Below, piece by piece: positions 42,645 to 52,265 of a stretch of 64,000 nt of DNA. Below the pieces are notes generated by a model. It searched no databases and was not told the origin of the DNA. It saw only the letters and a list, made by a program, of their open reading frames with translations. The DNA comes from Streptomyces mutabilis. Lineage in GTDB: Bacteria; Actinomycetota; Actinomycetes; Streptomycetales; Streptomycetaceae. Positions within the stretch are counted from its first letter, which is position 1. The number at the start of each line of letters is the position of its first letter. The position numbers and the translations under genes are program-made. The stretch covers positions 1 through 64,000 of the forward strand of contig NZ_BMTT01000023.1 in assembly GCF_014649815.1 (NCBI RefSeq), given 5' to 3'.

Positions 42645-42877
42645 CGGCATGTCGGATTATGAGACGGGATTGTCCGGGATGCGGGACGGGAGCTCCTCGC
42701 GCGCATCGCCGAGCGGCCCGACGCCCCGGATGCGTGGACCTCTCATCTGCGCTGCGGACGGCACCGTCTCACCCATCGGACTCCACAACCGCCGCTCGGC
42801 GGCCACGCGGTCGCCACTCGGCCGTCACACGGTCGCCGTCGGGCGCACGCCTCCGCGAGCGGCCGGCCGCCGCCGTC

Positions 42878-43615
42878 CTACCCGGCGAGCTCGACGTTCG
42901 AACCCTTCACCGTGATCTCGACGCCGTCCTTCGCGGCCTCGACCTTGTCCAGCTCGATGCCACCGGGCAACTCGTCGATGGTCTGCTGGAAGTCGGTGAT
43001 GGCCCGGATGCGGGACTCGGCGAGCTGCCTGCCGCCGATCTCCGGCAGCCCGTCCGCGACGACCTCGACGTCGTTGTCCTTGACCGTGACCGAGCTGAGC
43101 ACGTCGACCGGCTGGGGCAGTTCGACACCGAACGCCGTGGCCTGGAGGGAAACCTTGATCTTGCCGTTGCCGCCGTCGGAGAGGCCGATGACCTTCGCGG
43201 TGACGCCCGGCGCGACCTCCGTGGGCTCGGACTTGGCGGCCTTCATCAGCTCGTCGTAGGCGATGGTCGCGGTACCGGTGGCGGTGGCCGCGGTGGCGGA
43301 GCCGAAGTCGCTCGAGAAGCCGACGCCCTTCATGTTCGCGCGCAGGTGGTCGATGCGGATCTTCTCGGCGCCGTCGCCGGTGGACGCCTCGTAGCCGTCG
43401 ATGCCGACCTCGACGTCGTCCAGCTCGCCGCCGACGACCTGGGTGAGGAAGGGGAAGCCGTTGATGGAGACGTCGGGCGTCGAGGCCAGGTTCTCGCTGC
43501 TGCGCAGCTGGTCCGCCGCCTCGCCCTCGGCGAAGTTGACCGCCACACGGTCCGCGATCACGAAGAGACCGCCCAGGATCACGACGACGATCAACAGTAT
43601 TCGCAGTGCACGCAT
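42878..43615 (-). CDS. LmeA/DUF2993 phospholipid-binding envelope protein
   Basis: This 245-aa protein has an N-terminal membrane anchor/signal (RALRILLIVVVILGGLFVI) and an extracytoplasmic DUF2993 domain. The mycobacterial member LmeA binds phospholipids and supports mannan elongation; the role in Streptomyces is unproven. ATG at 43615 with GGGAG 8 nt upstream. It is monocistronic. Confidence 0.85.
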   Translation of the reverse strand: MRALRILLIVVVILGGLFVIADRVAVNFAEGEAADQLRSSENLASTPDVSINGFPFLTQVVGGELDDVEVGIDGYEASTGDGAEKIRIDHLRANMKGVGFSSDFGSATAATATGTATIAYDELMKAAKSEPTEVAPGVTAKVIGLSDGGNGKIKVSLQATAFGVELPQPVDVLSSVTVKDNDVEVVADGLPEIGGRQLAESRIRAITDFQQTIDELPGGIELDKVEAAKDGVEITVKGSNVELAG

Positions 43616-43811
43616 GCGGTGTTCTCCCACCCCGGGTGGTCAACGACGGCGGTACCCCGACGACCGGCGGCCGTCCAGCGCGAGGGTAACGCGGCGGACA
43701 GGGGGCGCCGGCATTTTGTCGATCACCTGTGACAGGCGGGGCGGGCGGGACAGGCCGGCAGGGGGCGGGCGCCGGGAGCGGTGGGATCGGCACCCGCCCC
43801 CGGCGGCCTGG

Positions 43812-45167
43812 TCAGCCGAGCGCCCGGCCCAGCAGGTAGACGGCCGGCGCCGCGGCCGCCAGTGGCAGGGCCACGCCCGCAGTGAAGTGGACGAAGCGGG
43901 AGGGGTAGTCGTAGGCCGCGACCCGGTGGCCGATCAGCGCGCACACCGCGGCGCCCGCGCCGAGCAGCGCCCCCGACGTCCCGAAGCCCGTCATCGCGCC
44001 GGCCGCGATCCCCGCCCCGGCCGCCGCGAGCAGCGCCACGACCAGTGACGCCGCGGTCGGCAGCGGCAGGGCCCGCGCCACGACGGCGACGGCCACCGCG
44101 ATCGCGCCGACCGTCACGGCGTCCGCGTCGGCGGCCAGGTACCCGCCCGCGACGACGGCCAGGGCCGCCGCGGCGACGGTCGCCATCAGGCCGTACATCC
44201 GCTCGTCGGGGTCGGCGTGCGAGCGCAGTTGCAGCACCAGGGAGAGCAGCACCCACACCCCGAGCGTGCCGAGGATCGCCGCCGGTGAGCGGTCCGACAC
44301 CAGCATCGCCGCGTCGGCGGCGAGCGCGGCGGCGAAGCCCAGTGCGATGCCCTGGCGGGCGGGCCACATGCCGTTCAGCCGGAACCAGCCCGCCGCGGTG
44401 ACCGCCTGGAGGACGACGAGCGGGACGAGCAGGGCGTACGTGCCGAGCGCCGCGGCACCGGCCAGCAACAGACCGAGCAGCGCGGTGAGTCCGGCCGGCT
44501 GCATGCCGGGGTCGATGATCGGCGAGCGCCCCTCGGCACGGGCACGCTGGGCGTCCGTTATCCGCGTGTTCCCGGCGAGGGTCGCGGGGCCGTAGTGGGG
44601 CTCGTCGGTGGGGGTCGGGTCGGGGGCGGTCGGATGCTGGTGGGGCTGTGGCTGCTGTGCGTACACCTGGGGCTGCGGGGCGTACCCCTCCGGCTGCGGC
44701 TGCGGCTGCGGCTGCGGCTGCGGCTGCTGGGCGTACCCCTCCGGCTGCAGCTGCTGTGCGTACCCCTGGGGCTGCGGGGCGTACCCCTCCGGCTGCGGCT
44801 GCGGCTGCGGCTGCGGCTGCGGCTGCTGGGCGTACCCCTGTGGCTGATAGGGCTGCTGACGATGCTGAGGCTGCTGCTGGGGCGCGTAGCCGCCGTGCGA
44901 CCCGTACTGCGCACTCGCCGGCTCCTGGTACGCCTGCGGGGCCTGCGGCTGCTGGGGCGGCAGGTACGCCGTCTCCTCCGCCGAGACCGGCGGCTGCACC
45001 TGGGTCTCCCAGGTCTGCCCCTGCCACTGCTGCGTGTACTGCGCGGCGTTCGGGTCGTCGTAACCGTGGTGGCCCTGGTACGCCTGCTGCCCGGACGGCC
45101 ACGCCTGGGCGTCGTATCCCTCGTACGGCTGGTTCTGTCCGTACGGACGGTCCGGCTGGTCGGTCAT
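43812..45167 (-). CDS. Q/P-repeat N-terminus fused to multi-span membrane domain
   Basis: This 451-aa protein has a ~200-aa Gln/Pro/Tyr/Gly-rich cytoplasmic region with tandem GYAPQPQ, GYAQQ and long alternating PQ stretches, then about eight to nine transmembrane helices (~225-450). No transport or enzyme motif is evident. ATG at 45167 behind GGGAGGG. It starts 3 nt after the MoaD/ThiS-like stop, so the two are co-transcribed. Function unknown. Confidence 0.8.
   Translation of the reverse strand: MTDQPDRPYGQNQPYEGYDAQAWPSGQQAYQGHHGYDDPNAAQYTQQWQGQTWETQVQPPVSAEETAYLPPQQPQAPQAYQEPASAQYGSHGGYAPQQQPQHRQQPYQPQGYAQQPQPQPQPQPQPEGYAPQPQGYAQQLQPEGYAQQPQPQPQPQPQPEGYAPQPQVYAQQPQPHQHPTAPDPTPTDEPHYGPATLAGNTRITDAQRARAEGRSPIIDPGMQPAGLTALLGLLLAGAAALGTYALLVPLVVLQAVTAAGWFRLNGMWPARQGIALGFAAALAADAAMLVSDRSPAAILGTLGVWVLLSLVLQLRSHADPDERMYGLMATVAAAALAVVAGGYLAADADAVTVGAIAVAVAVVARALPLPTAASLVVALLAAAGAGIAAGAMTGFGTSGALLGAGAAVCALIGHRVAAYDYPSRFVHFTAGVALPLAAAAPAVYLLGRALG
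44686..44836. repeat. Duplicated (GGCTGC)n block in membrane protein gene
   Basis: Two near-identical ~50-nt units, each GTACCCCTCC + (GGCTGC)5-6 + TGGGCGTACCCC, are separated by ~45 nt of related sequence. They encode the alternating Pro-Gln stretches on the minus strand. Prone to slippage and unequal recombination. Confidence 0.8.
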
Positions 45168-45169
45168 GC

Positions 45170-45424
45170 TCACCCTCCCGCGAACGGCGGGAGCACCTCG
45201 ACCGTGCCGCCGTCGGCCAGTCGTACCGTCTCGTGCTCGCGCGTGCCCACGGGGTCGCCGTCGACGAGGAACGAGCAGCGCAGCAGCACGCGCGTGAGTT
45301 CGCCGGGGTGCCGCTCGCGCACCGCGCCGAGCGCCTCTGCGAGCGTGGCCGCGTCGTACGCCTCCTCGGCCACCCCCGCCGCGGCCTTCGCGGCGGCCCA
45401 GTAGCGCACCGTGACCTTTGCCAT
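45170..45424 (-). CDS. MoaD/ThiS-family sulfur carrier protein
   Basis: This 84-aa ubiquitin-like protein ends in the diagnostic Gly-Gly (PPFAGG) that is adenylated and thiocarboxylated. It starts MAKVTVRYWAAAK. Candidates are molybdopterin synthase small subunit or a thiamine/cysteine-pathway sulfur carrier; partners are not adjacent, so the pathway is unclear. It overlaps the ribosome site of the membrane protein gene behind it. Confidence 0.88.
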   Translation of the reverse strand: MAKVTVRYWAAAKAAAGVAEEAYDAATLAEALGAVRERHPGELTRVLLRCSFLVDGDPVGTREHETVRLADGGTVEVLPPFAGG

Positions 45425-45486
45425 CTGGATCCTTCGTCGCCGGTGCCGGTCGGCGTCGGTGTCGACCGGCGGTGAACTACGTCAGG

Positions 45487-46347
45487 CTAGCCCGCCCGCG
45501 CCACCGCCCAGTCGCCGATCCGGTGCAGCAGCCCCTCGCCGGACGCGTGCTCGGCGTGGCCCATGCCGGGCTCCAGCCAGAGCTCCCCGTGGCCACCGGC
45601 CGCCTCGGCCAGCATCCGGGGGTGGTCGAGGGGAAAGTAGCCGTCCCGGTCGCCGTGCACGACGAGCAGCGGCCTCGGCGCGATCCGGGGCACCGCCTCC
45701 ACCGGCGACAGCGGCACCGGGTCCCAGTCCCGGTGATGGATACGGGTGCGCATGCCGTAGCGGCCCACCAGGCGCCCGGCGGGGCGCATCACCAGCCAGT
45801 GCAGCCGGCGCATGGGTGCCGTACCCCGGTAGTACCAGCGGGCCGGCGCGCTCACCGACACCACGGCGTCCGTGCCGGCCTCGCCGTCGTCGGCGTACAG
45901 CGCGGCGTGCCGCAGTACCACCGAGCCGCCCATGGAGAAGCCGACGGTCACCACGCGCGCGTGTCCGAATCCGCGCGCCCAGGTGACCGCGGCCGCCAGG
46001 TCCAGCACCTCGCGGTCACCGACGGTGGACCGTCCACCGGACGCGCCGTGCCCCCTGAAGGAGAACGTGACCACGGCGCCGTGGTGCGCGAACGCCTCGG
46101 CGATGCGTCGTACGTGCGGCCGGTCGGCGTCGCCCGTGAACCCGTGGGCGACGACGAACACCAGGTCAGGTGCGTCGCGGTGGGTCACGCCGGGCTCGTG
46201 CACGGCGTCGATCGGCACGCCGTCGGCCGTGCGGAGGAAGGTGCGGGCCGGCGTGCGGCGCGGGCTCCTCCGAGGCGTCTTTCCGGGCGTCTCGGAATGC
46301 GGACGAAAGGTGGAACGCGCCACATGACCTGACCGACGGTTGCTCAT
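45487..46347 (-). CDS. Alpha/beta hydrolase
   Basis: This 286-aa hydrolase has an oxyanion/HG region [15 protein letters not shown], nucleophile elbow GFSMGG (Ser), acidic residue in [15 protein letters not shown] and catalytic His in PGMGHAEHA. Likely an esterase or lipase of unknown substrate. ATG at 46347. It diverges from glnR. Confidence 0.85.
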   Translation of the reverse strand: MSNRRSGHVARSTFRPHSETPGKTPRRSPRRTPARTFLRTADGVPIDAVHEPGVTHRDAPDLVFVVAHGFTGDADRPHVRRIAEAFAHHGAVVTFSFRGHGASGGRSTVGDREVLDLAAAVTWARGFGHARVVTVGFSMGGSVVLRHAALYADDGEAGTDAVVSVSAPARWYYRGTAPMRRLHWLVMRPAGRLVGRYGMRTRIHHRDWDPVPLSPVEAVPRIAPRPLLVVHGDRDGYFPLDHPRMLAEAAGGHGELWLEPGMGHAEHASGEGLLHRIGDWAVARAG

Positions 46348-46539
46348 GTCGGCTATTCTGCTGGGCAGAGGACTCGGGCAACGTAGCCCCCGGGTCCTTT
46401 TGTGCTTTCGGGAGCGATGCCGGGCGGGCGCCGGGCGTTCACCTCCCGGACGCGGCGGGCCCCACGGGCACGGGTCCCGCCACCTGTAAGAAGCAGTGCC
46501 GCAAACGTCCTCGCAGGGACCCAGGAGGAACCAGACGTT

Positions 46540-46596
46540 ATGGGCGAGCGAACCGGGCACGACCGCAGGACGACCCAGGCAGGTGGGACGCGATGA
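46540..46596 (+). CDS. 18-aa upstream ORF coupled to glnR
   Basis: ATG at 46540 lies downstream of AGGAGGAA and opens an 18-codon Arg/Thr/Gly-rich frame. Its TGA overlaps the glnR ATG as ATGA. The overlap suggests translational coupling, a possible control layer over GlnR synthesis. Spacing to the ribosome site (about 11 nt) is longer than ideal. Confidence 0.45.
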   Translation: MGERTGHDRRTTQAGGTR

Positions 46597-47366
46597 GTTC
46601 TCTGCTGCTCCTGACCAACGCCCTCCAGCCGTCGACGGAGGTGCTCCCCGCCCTCGGCCTGCTGCTGCACAACGTCCGCGTCGCCCCCGCCGAGGGCCCC
46701 GCCCTCGTCGACACCCCCGGCGCCGACGTGATCCTCGTCGACGGGCGCCGCGACCTCCCCCAGGTCCGCAGCCTGTGCCAGCTGCTGCGCTCCACGGGCC
46801 TCAGCTGCCCGCTGGTCCTGGTCGTCACCGAGGGCGGCCTCGCCGCCGTCACCGCCGACTGGGGCATCGACGACGTACTGCTGGACACCGCGGGCCCGGC
46901 GGAGGTCGAGGCCCGGCTGCGCCTCGCCATGGGCCGTCAGCAGATCGTCGGCGACGACTCCCCGATGGAGATCCGCAACGGCGACCTCTCGGTGGACGAG
47001 GCGACGTACTCCGCGAAGCTCAAGGGGCGGGTCCTGGACCTGACCTTCAAGGAGTTCGAGCTGCTGAAGTACCTCGCCCAGCACCCGGGCCGGGTCTTCA
47101 CCCGCGCCCAGCTGCTCCAGGAGGTCTGGGGCTACGACTACTTCGGCGGCACCCGCACCGTCGACGTGCACGTACGGCGGCTGCGCGCCAAGCTCGGCCC
47201 GGAGCACGAGTCGCTGATCGGGACCGTCCGCAACGTCGGCTACCGCTTAGTCACGCCGGAGAAGCCCGAGAAGGGCGAGCGCGCGGAGGACGCCAAGGCG
47301 AAGGCCGGGGCCCGGACGGAGGCGCGGGCGGACACCGCGGCCCAGGCGCCGTCGACCAAGGTGTGA
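46593..47366 (+). CDS. glnR: GlnR, orphan OmpR-type global nitrogen regulator
   Basis: This 257-aa response regulator has an atypical receiver domain (Asp50 in VILVDGR; other acidic-pocket residues missing) and an OmpR winged-helix domain ([22 protein letters not shown], then [14 protein letters not shown]). The Ala/Lys/Glu-rich tail is typical. GlnR activates glnA, amtB-glnK-glnD and represses competitors under nitrogen limitation without a cognate kinase. Locus context (upstream of a LacI gene and an HtrA-like protease) matches S. coelicolor. ATG behind GGTGGGA. Confidence 0.93.
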   Translation: MSSLLLLTNALQPSTEVLPALGLLLHNVRVAPAEGPALVDTPGADVILVDGRRDLPQVRSLCQLLRSTGLSCPLVLVVTEGGLAAVTADWGIDDVLLDTAGPAEVEARLRLAMGRQQIVGDDSPMEIRNGDLSVDEATYSAKLKGRVLDLTFKEFELLKYLAQHPGRVFTRAQLLQEVWGYDYFGGTRTVDVHVRRLRAKLGPEHESLIGTVRNVGYRLVTPEKPEKGERAEDAKAKAGARTEARADTAAQAPSTKV

Positions 47367-47408
47367 TACGCCCTGCCCGGGGCGGATCCATCCGCGTAGA
47401 CTCCGCGC

Positions 47409-48431
47409 GTGGCCAAGGTGACTCGGGATGATGTGGCACGGCTGGCGGGAACTTCCACCGCCGTCGTCAGCTATGTCATCAACAACGGACCCCGGCCGGT
47501 CGCCCCGGCCACGCGCGAGCGTGTCCTCGCCGCCATCAAGGAACTGGGCTACCGGCCGGACCGGGTCGCCCAGGCGATGGCGTCGCGGCGGACGGACCTC
47601 ATAGGACTGATCGTCCCGGACGCGCGCCAGCCCTTCTTCGCGGAGATGGCGCACGCCGTCGAGTGGGCCGCCTCCGAGCGCGGCAAGATGGTCCTCGTCG
47701 GCAACTCCGACTACGTCGGCGAGCGCGAGGTCCACTACCTGCGCGCCTTCCTCGGGATGCGCGTCTCCGGTCTGATCCTGGTCAGCCACGCCCTGAACGA
47801 CCTGGCCGCCGCCGAGATCGAGGCCTGGGACGCCCGGGTCGTCCTGCTGCACGAGCGCCCCGAGGCCATCGACGACGTCGCCGTCGTCACCGACGACCTC
47901 GGCGGCGCCCAGCTCGCCGTGCGCCACCTGCTGGAGCACGGGTACGAGTACGTCGCCTGCATGGGCGGCACCGCCGAGACCCCGTCCGTCGGCGACCCGG
48001 TCTCCGACCACGTCGAGGGCTGGAGGCGGGCGATGAAGGAGGCCGGGCTCTCCACCGAGGGCCGGCTCTTCGAAGCCCCGTACAACCGCTACGACGCGTA
48101 CCGCGTGGCCCTGGAACTGCTCTCCGGCCCGCGGCGTCCGCCCGCGATCTTCTGCTCCACCGACGACCAGGCGATCGGCCTGCTGCGCGCGGCCCGCGAG
48201 CTGCGCATCGACGTGCCGGGCGAGCTGGCGGTGGCCGGATTCGACGACATCAAGGAGGCGGACCTGGCCGACCCGCCGCTGACGACGGTCGCCTCCGACC
48301 GCTCGGCGATGGCGCGGGCGGCCGTGGACCTGGTCCTGGACGACGGTCTGCGCGTGGCGGGCTCCCGGCGCGAGCGGCTGAAGGTCTTCCCGTCGCGGCT
48401 GGTGGTCCGGCAGTCCTGCGGCTGCGAGTAG
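47409..48431 (+). CDS. LacI-family transcriptional regulator
   Basis: This 340-aa regulator has an N-terminal LacI HTH ([23 protein letters not shown]) with hinge helix, then a periplasmic-binding-like sensor domain. GTG at 47409 lies 6 nt after a TAGACT -10-like element and has no ribosome site, so the mRNA may be leaderless. Effector and regulon unknown; no sugar genes adjoin it. Confidence 0.9.
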   Translation: MAKVTRDDVARLAGTSTAVVSYVINNGPRPVAPATRERVLAAIKELGYRPDRVAQAMASRRTDLIGLIVPDARQPFFAEMAHAVEWAASERGKMVLVGNSDYVGEREVHYLRAFLGMRVSGLILVSHALNDLAAAEIEAWDARVVLLHERPEAIDDVAVVTDDLGGAQLAVRHLLEHGYEYVACMGGTAETPSVGDPVSDHVEGWRRAMKEAGLSTEGRLFEAPYNRYDAYRVALELLSGPRRPPAIFCSTDDQAIGLLRAARELRIDVPGELAVAGFDDIKEADLADPPLTTVASDRSAMARAAVDLVLDDGLRVAGSRRERLKVFPSRLVVRQSCGCE

Positions 48432-48546
48432 CCGCCCACGCCCCGGCGTCCTGGACTCGCGCCGGGTTCTTTACATAGGGCATACGAGGTTCTGCCGGGC
48501 TTCTCAGGCAGCCCTCAGGCCGCTCTCATACGGGGGCGGGAAGCTC

Positions 48547-49590
48547 ATGAACATGACCGAGAGCCTCCGCCGCAGCGGCGAGTACGAGCACGCCCAGGAG
48601 AACCCGTACCAGGGAACCCAGCACGCCTCCTCTCCCGTCGACCCGGAGTGGCCGCCCCCGCCGGCCCAGCCGCCCGCCGCCGCCTTCCCGGACGGGCAGC
48701 CCGAGCAACCCCACAAGAAGCGCGGGACCCGGCGCGGCCCCGTCGCCCTCCTCACCGCCGTGGCGATCGTCGCGGCGGCCGTCGGCGGGGGCACCGCGTT
48801 CGGCATCCAGGAGCTGACCGGCAGCGACACCGTCGCCGCGAGCACCGGCAGCACCGACGTGGTGCCGTCCAGCCAGAAGGGCACGGTCTCCGGGGTCGCC
48901 CAGGCGGTCAGTCCGAGCATCGTCGAGATCAGCGCCACCTCGGCCGCGGGCTCCTCCACCGGTTCCGGTGTGATCATCACCAGCGACGGCGAGATCATCA
49001 CCAACAACCACGTGGTGTCCGGCGCCTCGTCCGTCAAGGTGACGACCAACGACGGCGAGCAGTACACGGCCGAGGTCGTCGGCACGGACAGCAGCAAGGA
49101 CCTCGCGCTGATCAAGCTGGAGAACGCCTCCGGCCTGAAGGCAGCGCCCCTCGGCGACTCCGACGCCGTGCAGGTCGGCCAGCAGGTCGTGGCGATCGGC
49201 TCCCCCGAGGGCCTGACCGGCACGGTCACCAGCGGCATCGTCTCCGCTCTGGACCGCGACGTGACCGTCTCGACCGACGAGGGACAGCAGCAACAGCAGC
49301 AGCGCCGGGGCGGCGGCTGGCCGTTCGAGTTCGGCGGCCAGGAGTTCAACGGCGACACCGGCTCGTCCACGACGACGTACAAGGCGATCCAGACCGACGC
49401 GTCCCTGAACCCGGGCAACTCCGGCGGCGCGCTGATCGACATGAACGGCAACATCATCGGCATCAACTCCGCGATGTACTCGTCGGCCGAGTCCTCCGCC
49501 GGTGCGGGCAGCGTCGGCCTGGGCTTCGCCATCCCGATCAACACCGTCAAGGCCGACCTGGCGAAGCTGCGCGCGGGTGCCGCCGGCTGA
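48547..49590 (+). CDS. Membrane-anchored HtrA/DegP-like serine protease without PDZ
   Basis: This 347-aa protein has a Pro/Gln-rich cytoplasmic N-terminus (~1-60), one transmembrane helix (GPVALLTAVAIVAAAVGGGTAF, ~65-87) and an extracytoplasmic trypsin-like domain with His in ITNNHVV, Asp in KDLALIKL and Ser in NPGNSGGAL. A Gln5 run with a Gly/Pro loop is inserted near residue 240. The chain ends right after the protease domain, so the usual PDZ domain is absent. Upstream of a two-component system, consistent with envelope-stress function. Confidence 0.9.
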   Translation: MNMTESLRRSGEYEHAQENPYQGTQHASSPVDPEWPPPPAQPPAAAFPDGQPEQPHKKRGTRRGPVALLTAVAIVAAAVGGGTAFGIQELTGSDTVAASTGSTDVVPSSQKGTVSGVAQAVSPSIVEISATSAAGSSTGSGVIITSDGEIITNNHVVSGASSVKVTTNDGEQYTAEVVGTDSSKDLALIKLENASGLKAAPLGDSDAVQVGQQVVAIGSPEGLTGTVTSGIVSALDRDVTVSTDEGQQQQQQRRGGGWPFEFGGQEFNGDTGSSTTTYKAIQTDASLNPGNSGGALIDMNGNIIGINSAMYSSAESSAGAGSVGLGFAIPINTVKADLAKLRAGAAG

Positions 49591-49686
49591 GCGGGCGTCC
49601 ACGCGGCTGCCCGAGGCCGCTGTGGACATGCGAGGCTGAAGAGGTTGTCAGCCGCACCCGAGACCGCATCCGAGGAATCCGAGCCC

Positions 49687-50427
49687 ATGAGCCCCGCAGA
49701 CGGCGACCGCGACCGTGAAGTCCAGCGCATCCTGATCGTCGACGACGAGCCGGCGGTCCGCGAGGCGCTCCAGCGCAGCCTCGCCTTCGAGGGTTACGAC
49801 ACCGAGGTCGCCGTCGACGGCGCCGACGCACTGGAGAAGGCGACGGCCTACCGCCCCGACCTGGTCGTCCTCGACATCCAGATGCCCCGCATGGACGGCC
49901 TGACCGCCGCCCGCCGCATCCGCGGTGCGGGTGACACGACGCCCATCCTCATGCTCACGGCCCGCGACACGGTCGGCGACCGGGTGACCGGCCTGGACGC
50001 CGGCGCCGACGACTACCTGGTCAAGCCCTTCGAACTCGACGAACTCTTCGCCCGCATCCGCGCGCTGCTGCGCCGCAGCTCCTACGCGGCGGCCCTCGAG
50101 GCCACCGCCGAGGACGACGACACCCTCACCTTCGCCGACCTGACCATGGACCTGTCGACGCGGGAGGTCGTCCGCGCCGGACGCCCGGTCGAACTGACCC
50201 GCACGGAGTTCACACTCCTGGAGATGTTCATGGCCCACCCGCGCCAGGTCCTCACCCGCGAGCAGATCCTCAAGGCCGTCTGGGGCTTCGACTTCGAGCC
50301 CTCCTCCAACTCCCTCGACGTGTACGTCATGTACCTGCGCCGCAAGACAGAGGCGGCCGGCGAGCCGCGCCTCGTCCACACCGTGCGAGGCGTCGGCTAC
50401 GTCCTGCGGCAGGGCGGCGCGGAGTGA
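49687..50427 (+). CDS. OmpR-family response regulator (MprA-like)
   Basis: This 246-aa regulator has a receiver domain ([14 protein letters not shown]; phosphoacceptor in [12 protein letters not shown] motif) and a winged-helix output domain ([27 protein letters not shown]). ATG at 49687 has GAGGAA 9 nt upstream; an in-frame TTG at 49645 is possible. It is coupled to the kinase gene behind it (GTGA overlap) and follows an HtrA-like protease gene, as in envelope-stress systems. Confidence 0.92.
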   Translation: MSPADGDRDREVQRILIVDDEPAVREALQRSLAFEGYDTEVAVDGADALEKATAYRPDLVVLDIQMPRMDGLTAARRIRGAGDTTPILMLTARDTVGDRVTGLDAGADDYLVKPFELDELFARIRALLRRSSYAAALEATAEDDDTLTFADLTMDLSTREVVRAGRPVELTRTEFTLLEMFMAHPRQVLTREQILKAVWGFDFEPSSNSLDVYVMYLRRKTEAAGEPRLVHTVRGVGYVLRQGGAE

Positions 50428-51866
50428 GGAGCCTGGCCCGCCGTGTCCGCGCGCTGCCCATCCGGGCCAGGCTGTCGCTGCTGGTGGCGGCGGCGGTGGC
50501 CCTCGCGGTGGCGGCGGCGGCGGTGGCCTGCTGGTTCGTGGTGAAGAGTGTGCTGGTCAGCTCACTCGACGAGGCCCTGAAGGCCAACCGCATGAGCAAG
50601 CAGCAGGTGAGCCAGTACGTGAATCTGCGCACCGGCGAGTGCGCCCACGACCCCGTCACCCACGAACAGAACCCCTTCGGTTCGTCCGTACAGCTCGTGG
50701 ACGGCACGGGCGGGAGCTGCCTGATCATCGGCATGGAGAAGGTCCCGCTCACCGACACCGACCGTGCCGTGGCCGAGGGCAGCACCAAGGACGCCCTGCA
50801 CGACGCCACGGGCCCGGACGGCACGCAGTACCGCGTATACACCTACAGCGGGCTCCCCGAGCTGGGCGTCGCCGTCTCCGCCGCCCGACCGCTGGACGAG
50901 GTGAACAGCTCCCTCAGCAACCTCGCGCTGGTGCTGGTCTTCGTCGCGGGCGCGGGAGTCCTCGGCGCGGGCGCCGCCGGTCTCTGGGTGGCCCGGACCG
51001 CCCTGCGCCCCGTCGACGAACTGACGCGGGCCGTGGAGCACGTGGCCCGCACCGAGGACCTCACGGTCCGCATCCCCGTCGAGGACGACAGCGACGACGA
51101 GATCGCCCGCCTGTCCCGCTCCTTCAATTCCATGACCTCGTCCCTGGCCAGCTCCCGGGACCTGCAGCAGCAGCTCATCGCCGACGCCGGCCACGAACTG
51201 CGCACCCCCCTCACCTCCCTGCGCACCAACGTCGAACTCCTCACCCGCAGCGAGGAGACCGGCCGCCCGATCCCCGAGGCCGACCGCAAGGCCCTGCTCG
51301 CCTCGGTGAAGGCCCAGATGACCGAACTGGCGGCGTTGATCGGTGACCTACAGGAACTCTCCCGCCCCGACACCGGCCAGCACACCGGCAGGACCCGCAT
51401 CCTCGCCTGGCACGACGTAGTCGAGTCCGCCCTGCGCCGCGCCCGCCTGCGCGGCCCGGAACTGACCATCACGGCCGACGTGCGGCCCTGGTACGTGCGC
51501 GCGGAACCGGCCTCGCTGGAACGCGCGGTGGTCAACATCCTGGACAACGCGGTGAAGTTCAGCCCCGAGTCCGGCACCGTGGACGTCCGCCTCGCCGACG
51601 GCGTCCTCACCGTCCGCGACCACGGCCCCGGCATCCCCGCCGACGAACTCCCCCACGTCTTCGACCGCTTCTGGCGCTCCCCGTCCGCCCGCGCCCTGCC
51701 CGGCTCGGGCCTGGGCCTGTCCATCGTGGCCCGCACGGTGCAGCAGGCCGGTGGCACCGTGAGCCTGACCCCGGGCGAGGGAGGCGGCACGACGGCGACC
51801 GTACGGCTGCCGGGGGCGCCGGTACCGCCGCCGGAGACCGGCGCGGCCGACGGGGGGCAGTGGTAG
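50424..51866 (+). CDS. Sensor histidine kinase (MprB-like)
   Basis: This 480-aa kinase has two transmembrane helices (~17-40 and ~165-190) around an extracytoplasmic sensor with Cys residues, then HAMP, HisKA (phosphoacceptor His in [14 protein letters not shown]) and HATPase domains ([29 protein letters not shown]). Partner of the overlapping response regulator. The signal is unknown; linkage to an HtrA-like protease suggests envelope stress. Confidence 0.93.
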   Translation: MRSLARRVRALPIRARLSLLVAAAVALAVAAAAVACWFVVKSVLVSSLDEALKANRMSKQQVSQYVNLRTGECAHDPVTHEQNPFGSSVQLVDGTGGSCLIIGMEKVPLTDTDRAVAEGSTKDALHDATGPDGTQYRVYTYSGLPELGVAVSAARPLDEVNSSLSNLALVLVFVAGAGVLGAGAAGLWVARTALRPVDELTRAVEHVARTEDLTVRIPVEDDSDDEIARLSRSFNSMTSSLASSRDLQQQLIADAGHELRTPLTSLRTNVELLTRSEETGRPIPEADRKALLASVKAQMTELAALIGDLQELSRPDTGQHTGRTRILAWHDVVESALRRARLRGPELTITADVRPWYVRAEPASLERAVVNILDNAVKFSPESGTVDVRLADGVLTVRDHGPGIPADELPHVFDRFWRSPSARALPGSGLGLSIVARTVQQAGGTVSLTPGEGGGTTATVRLPGAPVPPPETGAADGGQW

Positions 51867-52204
51867 CCGAGCTTGCCGGGGGAGTCGACGCCGACGGTGA
51901 CGAGACCAGGCGGGTAGGCGTCCTCCCTGTCGGTGAGGAGGATGGACATGCCCGTGAACGGGGGGCGCGGCAGCGCGCAGTACAGGGCGTGACAGGTGTC
52001 CGCGCCTCCGTACCCCGCACCCTGGGTCCCGACGGTGACCGAGCCGGCCGTGTCCAGCTCGTCGTCTGTCAGCCGGGGGCGCGGATGGAGGCGGGTGGCG
52101 GCGTCTCCGCCACGAGGACAGTCACGGGTTTTTTGTTGAGCGTGAGCTCACATGAGCGGGTTGAGGACAGTTCGCGGCACTGTGTTCACGTTTCGGAGCG
52201 CCGA
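51867..52204. other. Intergenic region with possible gene relic and small hairpin
   Basis: A minus-strand frame (about 52,150 to 51,860) reads as plausible protein, including CHALYCALPRPPFTGMSILL and [14 protein letters not shown], but has no start or stop and runs into the kinase 3' end; it may be a relic. A GTGGCGG/CCGCCAC hairpin lies near 52095-52113, followed 20 nt later by a T6 run, a possible terminator of the two-component operon. Confidence 0.4.
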
Positions 52205-52249
52205 AGAGGGGCCCGGTGCCCGCACGGCGTGCGCACACCGGGCTCCTCT
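52205..52249. terminator. Terminator hairpin of the 5'-nucleotidase gene
   Basis: AGAGGGGCCCGGTG pairs with CACCGGGCTCCTCT (one G-T mismatch) across a 17-nt loop, 17 nt beyond the nucleotidase stop. Confidence 0.7.
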
Positions 52250-52265
52250 CGGAGACGGGTGGCGC

